From Firmicutes bacterium UBA1768 (GTDB lineage Bacteria; Bacillota; Clostridia; Peptostreptococcales; Anaerovoracaceae): a DNA stretch of 6,763 nt. The stretch is taken from assembly GCA_002315335.1 (NCBI GenBank), contig DCGW01000083.1:1-6763 (forward strand), read 5' to 3'. Of this stretch, positions 1 to 5,342 are shown one piece after another (the first letter of the stretch is position 1; every line of letters starts with the position of its first letter). The notes under the pieces are model-generated. The model worked only from the letters and a program-made list of their open reading frames with translations. It was not told the origin of the DNA and ran no database searches. The position numbers and the translations under genes are program-made.

Positions 1-426
1 GGTATGGTTGGTTATTATCTCAAGGCTATTGAGGAGCTGCCTAAGATTAAGCCCTTTGAGGTTACACTTACCTATGATGGGCAGACAGTAAAGAATAATA
101 TATACATGATGCTTATCATGAACGGCAATACGGCGGGTGGCTTTAAGCTCATCGCGCCTAAGGCTTCAATAAGTGACGGCAAGCTTGACATTGTGGTGTT
201 CAAGGAATGCCCTGTTTTAGAGCTGCCGGCTCTTATAAGGGGCGTTCTGAAGAGAGATCATATAGAGAGTCCTTATGTTGACTATATTAGAACAGAGGCA
301 ATAAAAATAGAGTCCGAGGTTAATACTGTGACAGATATTGATGGAGATCCGGGTCCTAACCTTCCGCTTGATGTGGGGATTTTGCCTCAGCGACTCAGGG
401 TTTGTGTTCCTACTGCAATAAGGTAA
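1..426 (+). CDS. Diacylglycerol/lipid kinase family protein (DgkB/YegS-like), C-terminal part
   Basis: This is the C-terminal ~141 residues of a lipid kinase. The frame is open to the first base and the N-terminal ATP-binding half is missing, so the ATG at 4 is not the true start. Family members phosphorylate diacylglycerol or related lipids at the inner membrane face, recycling lipid for phospholipid or lipoteichoic acid synthesis. Visible hallmarks of the C-terminal beta-sandwich domain are the NGNTAGGFKLIAPKA stretch followed by SDGKLDIVVFK, and the late motif DIDGDPGPNLP followed by a strand ending LRVCVP, matching the family pattern 'DGE-x-G ... P ... vivP'. The usual acidic residue after DG is Glu; here it is Asp. 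The stop is 5 nt before the next start, so the two genes are probably co-transcribed. Family membership is well supported. The exact substrate cannot be told. Confidence 0.87.
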   Translation, partial: GMVGYYLKAIEELPKIKPFEVTLTYDGQTVKNNIYMMLIMNGNTAGGFKLIAPKASISDGKLDIVVFKECPVLELPALIRGVLKRDHIESPYVDYIRTEAIKIESEVNTVTDIDGDPGPNLPLDVGILPQRLRVCVPTAIR

Positions 427-431
427 GACGG

Positions 432-1376
432 ATGAAAGATACATATTTAAAAGGCGCAATAATGGCAGGGCTTGGCGGCCTGCTTTGGGCAGTTTCAGGT
501 ACCTTTGGGCAGTTTCTCTTTACTCAAAGGGGGTTTGATGCTTACTGGCTTGTTTCGACAAGAATGCTATTTGGCGGCGCAATAATGATGGTAATGTGCC
601 TCATAAAGTACGGGAAGGGAATGTTCGATATCTGGAAGGACGTTCAAACCCGTTACGAAATTGTACTATATGCAATATTCTGTATGGCAGGGGTTCAGCT
701 TACATACTTCCTGAGCATACAGTTTTCCAACGCGGCAACTGGAACAATTATTCAGTACACTGGGTCTGCAATGGTAGTGGTCTGGATCACCTTCAGGTCT
801 AAGCGTATGCCTCATACCTATGAGGCATTGGCTGTTGTCTGTGCATTAATAGGTATAATGATGATTTCAACTCACGGAAAACCGGGTACCCTTATGTTTT
901 CAAAATGGGCGCTTATTGTAGGGCTTATGTCTGCCGCAATGATGGCTGCCTATTCAATACAGCCAAAACGAATGTTAAGAAAACACGGTACACTTAAGGT
1001 TAATGCCTGGGGTGTTTTCTTAGGGGCGATAATAATGATGTTCATTAGACGACCCTGGGACCTTGGCGGAGGAACCCTTGACAAATACGCAATATTAGCG
1101 ACTCTTGGGGTAATAATATTGGGAACTGTTCTATCCTTCTTCTGCTATATGGAAGGTGTAAGAATTATCGGCTCGACCCACTCGGTGTTATATGCTACTA
1201 TAGAGCCGCTTTCATCGGCAATAATTACTATAGTATGGTTTAAAATACCGTTCGGAATTATTGACTGGATTGGAGCACTGCTGATTATATCTACAGTATT
1301 CCTGATTTCAAAGGCGCCAAACGATGATGGGGCAGAGCGTAAGGTACGGCAAAAACCACCAAAAAAAATTACTTGA
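432..1376 (+). CDS. EamA/DMT-family transporter, ten predicted membrane helices
   Basis: This is a 314-residue integral membrane protein of the drug/metabolite transporter superfamily. Such proteins typically export amino acids, metabolites or toxic compounds; the substrate here is unknown. About ten hydrophobic segments are seen, roughly at residues 8-28, 38-58, 78-96, 103-121, 130-147, 158-177, 190-205, 219-240, 249-270 and 276-294. They fall in two halves, as expected for duplicated EamA domains. The second half carries the hallmark ATIEPLSSAI near 255-264, followed by DWIGALLIIS. The first half has the matching TGTIIQYTGSAMVV near 103-116. The C-terminal tail is short and basic. I chose the ATG at 432 because AAGG at 420-423 sits 8 nt upstream and overlaps the end of the lipid kinase gene, suggesting translational coupling. 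A TTG at 402 would add ten unlikely residues. Length is normal for the family. Confidence 0.9.
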   Translation: MKDTYLKGAIMAGLGGLLWAVSGTFGQFLFTQRGFDAYWLVSTRMLFGGAIMMVMCLIKYGKGMFDIWKDVQTRYEIVLYAIFCMAGVQLTYFLSIQFSNAATGTIIQYTGSAMVVVWITFRSKRMPHTYEALAVVCALIGIMMISTHGKPGTLMFSKWALIVGLMSAAMMAAYSIQPKRMLRKHGTLKVNAWGVFLGAIIMMFIRRPWDLGGGTLDKYAILATLGVIILGTVLSFFCYMEGVRIIGSTHSVLYATIEPLSSAIITIVWFKIPFGIIDWIGALLIISTVFLISKAPNDDGAERKVRQKPPKKIT

Positions 1377-1386
1377 TGGAATAAAA

Positions 1387-1420
1387 TTGCCTATACAATT
1401 CGAGTTATCTGTGCTAAAAT
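1387..1420 (+). promoter_or_regulatory. Predicted extended -10 promoter for the wecE-like gene
   Basis: An extended -10 element, TGCTAAAAT, lies at 1412-1420. A partial -35 match, TATACA, lies at 1392-1397 with a 17-nt spacer. Another -35-like TTGCCT at 1387 is too far away (22 nt). Transcription would start near 1427, leaving a leader of about 35 nt. No terminator hairpin separates this from the transporter gene, so readthrough may also contribute. Confidence 0.5.
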
Positions 1421-1450
1421 GGAAAAGATTAATACTAAAAAATAAAATAA

Positions 1451-1457
1451 GGAGGTC
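1451..1457 (+). promoter_or_regulatory. Strong ribosome binding site of the wecE-like gene
   Basis: GGAGGTC lies 3 nt before the ATG at 1461, counted from its last base; the core GGAGG ends 5 nt before it. The match to the anti-Shine-Dalgarno sequence is near perfect and fixes the start. With the biased codon use of the gene it suggests high expression. Confidence 0.8.
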
Positions 1458-1460
1458 AAT

Positions 1461-2594
1461 ATGGTAAGATTTCATTATCCACCGACTTTTGACGAGTCAA
1501 TCGAAAATGTAGCGAAGGCTATTCGCGAAGGTAACACATGCGGCGACGGAGACTTTACATTTAAATGTAAGGAATGGATAGAAAAGAAAATCGGAGTTTG
1601 CGGAGCATATCTCGTATCATCAGGTTCAGATGCTCTTGAACACGCTGCAATGCTGGCTGTAGAACCGGGCGATGAAATCATCGTACCTTCATTTACATTT
1701 GTAACATCAGCAAGTTCATTTGCAAGACAGGGTGCTACACCTGTATTTGTTGATATCAGACCTGACACAATGAACATAGATGAAAATCTTATTGAAGATG
1801 CAATCACACCTAAGACTAAGGCTATCGTTCCTGTTCACTATGCAGGTGTTGGCTGCGAAATGGACAAGATCATGGAGATTGCAAAGAAACACAACCTCTT
1901 GGTAATCGAAGACGCTGCTCAGGCTGTAATGTCAAAGTATAAGGACAAGTACCTCGGCTCAATCGGTGACATCGGATGCTTCTCCTTCCATGAAACAAAG
2001 AACTACAGCATGGGTGAAGGCGGCGCTACTCTCATCAGAGACGACGAAGAACTCTCAGATTTAGCTGAAAGAAAGAGAGAAAGTGGTACAAACAGAAGAA
2101 GATATATCAGAGGCGAACTCGACAAGTACACATGGGAATTCCTCGGTTCTTCATTCCTGGCAAGTGAACTCAGCGCAGCTTACCTGCTTCCACAGCTCGA
2201 AAAGGCTGATCTTATCAATGAAAACAGAAACCACTACTTCAACATGTACATGGAAATGATGGCTGACTTAGCTAAGGAAGGCATCGTTGAGCTTCCTACA
2301 ATTCCTGATACATGCTCTTACAATGCTCATATGTTCTATTTCAAGTGTAAGGATATCGATGTAAGAACAGAATATATCAGATACATGATGGAAGACAAGC
2401 AGATCAAGGTTATGTCACACTACATTCCTCTCCACGACACAAACGGCGGCAGAAAGTATGCACGTTTCCACGGAGAAGACAAGTGGACAACAAAGGAAAG
2501 CGAAAGACTCGTAAGACTCCCTCTCTTCTATGATATGGGAGACGACCTCGTAGAAAGAATCGTTCAGGAAACAAAGGCTTTCTTCTTAAAGTAG
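1461..2594 (+). CDS. wecE: WecE/RffA-type dTDP-4-amino-4,6-dideoxygalactose transaminase (DegT/DnrJ/EryC1/StrS family)
   Basis: This 377-residue PLP enzyme is predicted to transfer an amino group from glutamate to C4 of dTDP-4-keto-6-deoxyglucose, giving dTDP-4-amino-4,6-dideoxygalactose for surface glycans; it would act in the cytoplasm. It resembles enterobacterial WecE along its whole length as I recall that sequence: CGDGDFTFKC near 27-36, PGDEIIVPSFTFV near 69-81, RPDTMNIDE near 100-108, VPVHYAGVGCEMD near 123-135, GCFSFHETKNYS near 172-183, KYTWEFLGSS, SYNAHMFYFK, and FHGEDKWTTKESERL near the C terminus. Lys180 in HETKN is the expected PLP Schiff-base lysine. Asp151 in EDAAQ is the expected partner of the pyridine nitrogen. 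The start is fixed by GGAGG. Codon use is strongly biased (nearly all Lys are AAG, nearly all Arg AGA), unlike the neighbouring two-component genes. No other sugar-nucleotide genes are visible. The exact sugar and acceptor carbon are inferred from similarity. Confidence 0.9.
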   Translation: MVRFHYPPTFDESIENVAKAIREGNTCGDGDFTFKCKEWIEKKIGVCGAYLVSSGSDALEHAAMLAVEPGDEIIVPSFTFVTSASSFARQGATPVFVDIRPDTMNIDENLIEDAITPKTKAIVPVHYAGVGCEMDKIMEIAKKHNLLVIEDAAQAVMSKYKDKYLGSIGDIGCFSFHETKNYSMGEGGATLIRDDEELSDLAERKRESGTNRRRYIRGELDKYTWEFLGSSFLASELSAAYLLPQLEKADLINENRNHYFNMYMEMMADLAKEGIVELPTIPDTCSYNAHMFYFKCKDIDVRTEYIRYMMEDKQIKVMSHYIPLHDTNGGRKYARFHGEDKWTTKESERLVRLPLFYDMGDDLVERIVQETKAFFLK

Positions 2595-2653
2595 TTTCAT
2601 AGCTGCTGTGGTAAACTGAGCTTTGATAGATTGTTCAACTCATTATAACGACG

Positions 2654-2700
2654 AAAAAACCCATATTGTCGGGGACTGACATTATGGGTTTTTTGTATTT
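2654..2700 (+). terminator. Strong rho-independent terminator after wecE-like gene
   Basis: AAAAAACCCATA at 2654-2665 pairs perfectly with TATGGGTTTTTT at 2683-2694. After a T-T mismatch, TGTC at 2667-2670 pairs with GACA at 2678-2681 around a 7-nt loop. A T-rich tail follows. The A-rich left flank means it could also work on the opposite strand, but no minus-strand gene converges on it. It insulates the two-component operon. Confidence 0.9.
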
Positions 2701-2713
2701 TATTAAGGTGCTG

Positions 2714-2730
2714 TTAATTGACTTTTAATT
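2714..2730 (+). promoter_or_regulatory. Possible OmpR-family operator: TTAATT direct repeat spaced 11 bp
   Basis: TTAATT occurs at 2714-2719 and again at 2725-2730, exactly 11 bp apart start to start, overlapping the -35 element of the response regulator promoter. OmpR/PhoB regulators typically bind tandem half-sites with about this spacing, so the regulator encoded just downstream could bind here. The DNA is very AT-rich and includes a 12-bp palindrome TTTTAATTAAAA at 2723-2734, so chance is a real alternative. Confidence 0.3.
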
Positions 2731-2746
2731 AAAAACAAAATATAGT
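2718..2746 (+). promoter_or_regulatory. Near-consensus sigma-A promoter of the two-component operon
   Basis: TTGACT at 2718-2723 and TATAGT at 2741-2746 are separated by exactly 17 nt. Each differs from consensus at one position, and the spacer is AT-rich. Transcription would start near 2753, leaving a leader of about 44 nt before the ATG at 2797. The promoter lies just downstream of the wecE terminator. Confidence 0.8.
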
Positions 2747-2796
2747 CTTTTATATAAATAATATGGATATTATTGTGAGGTGTTATAGATTAAATT

Positions 2797-3477
2797 ATGG
2801 ATACAATATTAATTGTCGATGATGACGAGGTCGTGATTTCCGGCCTGAAAAAAGTTGCAAAGGCCAGTGGTTTAATGGCAGAAGCAGTCACTAACGGATC
2901 TGATGCATTGGAAATACTGAGCAGACGCTCCTATGATTTAATCCTGATGGACATAAACATGACCGGAATTGATGGGTTTGAAACAGTTCAGGCTATCAGA
3001 CATTGCGAGATCAATACTCCGATTATTTTTGTCAGTGGCCGGAAGGAAGACTTCGATACACTTTACGGTCTTGACATTGGTGCGGATGATTATGTCACAA
3101 AACCTTTCAACCCGGTAACGTTGGGTGCAAAGATGAAGGCGCTGATCCGCCGAAGTCGGAGCAGTGATGTAAATGCCGATCCTGTTCTGACAGCAGGCCC
3201 TTTTTCATATAATACAAGCTCCTTGCATTTTCTTAAAAACGACGAGGAAATTGTGCTGACTTCAAAGGAAAACGCCATAATGAGACTTTTTCTTGAAAAT
3301 GTGAACCGTGTTTTTACAAAGGACATACTCTATGAAATGGTTTGGGGAAATACCTTTATTGATGACAACACAATTATGGTATATATCAATCGCCTTCGCC
3401 AAAAAATTGAGGATGAACCGTCTAATCCAAAGTATATTCAGACTGTGAGAGGGATTGGATACAGATTTTCAGTATGA
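2797..3477 (+). CDS. OmpR/PhoB-family response regulator (REC + winged-helix DNA-binding domain)
   Basis: This is a 226-residue transcription factor, normal length for the family. Residues 1-118 form the receiver domain. It has the acidic pair Asp8-Asp9, phospho-acceptor Asp52 in LILMDINM, Ser80 in IIFVSG, and Lys102 in the TKPF motif. Residues ~128-226 form the Trans_reg_C winged helix, with LTSKENAIMRLFLENVNRVFTKDIL reading as the first part (split as LTSKENAIMRLF at 154-165 and RVFTKDILYEMVWG at 171-184), DDNTIMVYINRLRQKIE as the recognition helix region, and the final hairpin QTVRGIGYRF. GAGGTG at 2777-2782 is the ribosome binding site, 14 nt upstream, which is longer than ideal; an in-frame TAA at 2791 rules out an earlier start. 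It forms an operon with the sensor kinase 10 nt downstream and is presumably phosphorylated by it. Target genes are unknown; its own promoter and the nearby surface protein gene are candidates by position. Confidence 0.95.
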   Translation: MDTILIVDDDEVVISGLKKVAKASGLMAEAVTNGSDALEILSRRSYDLILMDINMTGIDGFETVQAIRHCEINTPIIFVSGRKEDFDTLYGLDIGADDYVTKPFNPVTLGAKMKALIRRSRSSDVNADPVLTAGPFSYNTSSLHFLKNDEEIVLTSKENAIMRLFLENVNRVFTKDILYEMVWGNTFIDDNTIMVYINRLRQKIEDEPSNPKYIQTVRGIGYRFSV

Positions 3478-3480
3478 GGT
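3475..3480 (+). promoter_or_regulatory. Kinase ribosome binding site overlapping the regulator stop codon
   Basis: TGAGGT contains the TGA stop of the response regulator and serves as the Shine-Dalgarno sequence for the ATG at 3488, 7 nt further on. This decides the kinase start over a TTG at 3455 inside the regulator gene and suggests translational coupling. Confidence 0.7.
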
Positions 3481-3487
3481 AACTCGA

Positions 3488-5221
3488 ATGAAAAAGGAAC
3501 TTATGTCTTTTAAAAAATTTCGAATATTAACCCTCGGAATCATGGTTTTTTTATTGGTTTTCGGTATCGGATTGGCATTTAATACAATGATGATGGCAAG
3601 AACGAGTATTTTTGAAGAGCACGATGAGCATCTGTATGATTTAGTCACATCAGTAGATCATAATACGTCATCGGTTCTGCAACGATGTGGTCTGGAGCTG
3701 GAAGCTATCACGCATAGCAATGCATTAATTGAAGCTGAGGAGTATTATGAGAAGACTGGCGATGCGGCTTCTCTCAAACAGTTCCTGTCAGAAACGGAAC
3801 TTCTGACAACTGATTACGCAATGCGAATCATTGTTAGACAGGATCAGAATTTCCTTGTATCCAGTGATTACAAAGACCATCTGAATTATCGGCAGATGGA
3901 TGAGAATGATGGGGATAGCTTCTGGATTATTCGGGACGAGGATACGGGGAATGATTATCTTGCTATATCGTGTCCGTCCAGTCAGAGCGAACTATCATAT
4001 ATAGTTCTGATTGATTTGGAACCGTTTTATCGGTGTATTGTAGTAGATACTATCTATGACGAGTACTGGACGGTTTTGTATGATACAGGCAGCGGTTTGG
4101 TGCTTCAAAACGACAATGACACTCCAAACTGCATCTTTTATTCCAAAGAGGAAATACGGGAACGAAATGACGGATTGACAAAATTATTAGAGCATCAAGA
4201 ACAGAATATCGGAGGTGAAGACAGCTTTTATTACACCACGCAAGACGGTGTTAAGACGAGCAATCGAATGTCTGTTATCCCCAGCGCTCTTTCGGAAAAT
4301 GGTAACTTTGCTATCAGTGTATCGGTTTATGATACGGCTCTGATTCAACCGACACAGCATCGTTTCATGTTGATGGTAATTGCGGCACTTATGATTGCGT
4401 TTGGTTCGGCAATGATTGTGTTTTTTTTACTTCACAGAGGAAGACGAGAGAAAGAACTTGCGGAAAGAAACGCAGCTTTGGAAAAAGAGAATGTGCTAAC
4501 TACCAATCTGCTCCGCCAACAGGAGGAAATAACTCATCATCAGAAGTTGGAAACAATAGGAAAGTTGACGGCTGGTGTTGCGCATGAGTTTAACAATCTG
4601 CTGACACCAATCATGGTTGACAGTATGCTGATTATAGAAAATAAAGCTCTTGAAAACACGGATGCGTATGATTATGCAATCGAGATTTACGAAACATCCA
4701 GTCGTGCAAAACAACTTGTGTCAAAAATCTCAAACCTCTCAAGGAAAAACTCTGCTGATCAGATGCATCAGATTTTTCCTTCAGAGCTACTCGCAAGCAC
4801 TATGACCGTATGTGCTTCTGCAATTCCTTCAAATGTTGTAATTGAAAATGACTTTCGCTCGGATTCAAAGATATTTGGTGATGAGGTTCAACTCGGAAAT
4901 ATGTTTTTAAATTTGGTGCTTAATGCAATTCAGGCCATGGAACCAGATGGGGGTGTGTTGACTTTGTCCATCCGGGACGAAGGTGACTTTGTAATACTTT
5001 CGGTTTCGGATACAGGAAAGGGAATTGACCCGAAAAACTTGTCTTTGATTTTTGAACCGTTTTTCACAACAAAAGAATCTGGCAAGGGAACTGGACTTGG
5101 CCTCGCTATTGTGCAACGTACCGTAAATAGCCACGGGGGAAAGATTATAGCCGAAAACAACTCCAGTGGTGGAGCAAACTTTATTGTAAAATTACCTATA
5201 TACAAAGAAGACAACAATTAA
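3488..5221 (+). CDS. Membrane sensor histidine kinase with extracytoplasmic sensor domain and AHEFNN-type core
   Basis: This is a 577-residue kinase. Membrane helix 1 is at about 13-32 and helix 2 at about 293-315. They enclose a ~260-residue extracytoplasmic domain whose size and layout (long helix, then strand-rich parts with IIVRQDQNFLVSSD and WTVLYDTGSGLVLQ) suggest a double Cache ligand sensor, though this is inference. No HAMP domain is evident; a charged helix at about 317-355 likely forms the signalling coiled coil. The H box KLTAGVAHEFNNLL contains the predicted phospho-accepting His366. The ATPase domain has the N box FLNLVLNAIQAM (Asn475, Asn479), the G1 box SVSDTGKGID (Asp508), the F box FEPFFTT (522-528) and the G2 box GTGLGLAI (534-541). 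All catalytic motifs are intact. This core resembles NtrB/DctB-like or hybrid kinases more than the usual partners of OmpR-type regulators. It probably phosphorylates the regulator encoded just upstream. The signal is unknown. Confidence 0.92.
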   Translation: MKKELMSFKKFRILTLGIMVFLLVFGIGLAFNTMMMARTSIFEEHDEHLYDLVTSVDHNTSSVLQRCGLELEAITHSNALIEAEEYYEKTGDAASLKQFLSETELLTTDYAMRIIVRQDQNFLVSSDYKDHLNYRQMDENDGDSFWIIRDEDTGNDYLAISCPSSQSELSYIVLIDLEPFYRCIVVDTIYDEYWTVLYDTGSGLVLQNDNDTPNCIFYSKEEIRERNDGLTKLLEHQEQNIGGEDSFYYTTQDGVKTSNRMSVIPSALSENGNFAISVSVYDTALIQPTQHRFMLMVIAALMIAFGSAMIVFFLLHRGRREKELAERNAALEKENVLTTNLLRQQEEITHHQKLETIGKLTAGVAHEFNNLLTPIMVDSMLIIENKALENTDAYDYAIEIYETSSRAKQLVSKISNLSRKNSADQMHQIFPSELLASTMTVCASAIPSNVVIENDFRSDSKIFGDEVQLGNMFLNLVLNAIQAMEPDGGVLTLSIRDEGDFVILSVSDTGKGIDPKNLSLIFEPFFTTKESGKGTGLGLAIVQRTVNSHGGKIIAENNSSGGANFIVKLPIYKEDNN

Positions 5222-5224
5222 CTG

Positions 5225-5252
5225 GCAGCCGATTAAGTATCGGCTGCTTTGT
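5225..5252 (+). terminator. Hairpin terminator after the kinase gene, weak T tract
   Basis: GCAGCCGAT at 5225-5233 pairs perfectly with ATCGGCTGC at 5239-5247 around a 5-nt loop, 3 nt after the kinase stop codon. The stem is GC-rich and strong, but only TTTGT follows, so termination may be partial and allow readthrough into the surface protein gene. Confidence 0.65.
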
Positions 5253-5328
5253 GAAATTAAGGACATTTTAAGATTTCCTTCAATATGCATTTATCTATAA
5301 GGTATATGATAGGATAAACATATTTGGA

Positions 5329-5333
5329 AGGAG
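5329..5333 (+). promoter_or_regulatory. Ribosome binding site of the surface protein gene
   Basis: AGGAG ends 9 nt before the ATG at 5343. The next in-frame ATG at 5355 would be 21 nt away, so 5343 is the preferred start even though the resulting N terminus (MCAYMRKHK) is slightly longer than a minimal signal peptide. Confidence 0.75.
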
Positions 5334-5342
5334 AACATCACC

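Noticed and set aside
402..431. TTG start giving the transporter ten extra residues
   Set aside because: It lies inside the lipid kinase gene, adds a non-transporter-like MCSYCNKVRR leader, and the ATG at 432 has AAGG at good spacing.
1475..1807. Minus-strand open frame of 110 codons inside the wecE-like gene
   Set aside because: It is antisense to a clearly coding gene, has no recognisable domain, and is explained by the biased codons on the opposite strand.
2595..2796. Search for a small RNA or riboswitch in the 202-nt gap
   Set aside because: Only the terminator and the promoter/operator region are supported; the leader from the predicted start is too short for a riboswitch and no conserved fold is recognisable.
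3455..3487. TTG start giving the kinase eleven extra residues
   Set aside because: It lies inside the regulator's last codons in another frame, while the ATG at 3488 has TGAGGT 7 nt upstream.
4930..5217. Minus-strand open frames opposite the kinase ATPase domain
   Set aside because: The plus strand codes for intact N, G1, F and G2 boxes; the antisense products show no family features.
5274..5310. Possible promoter before the surface protein gene (TATAAG at 5296-5301 or TATGAT at 5305-5310)
   Set aside because: The -10-like hexamers lack a convincing -35 at 16-18 nt; the best, TTTCCT at 5274, matches only half of the consensus. Not strong enough to annotate.
5291..5317. Imperfect palindrome TTATCTAT...ATAGGATAA upstream of the surface protein gene
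   Set aside because: It needs a bulged base, is AT-rich and short, and does not match the direct-repeat style expected for an OmpR-type site. Probably chance.
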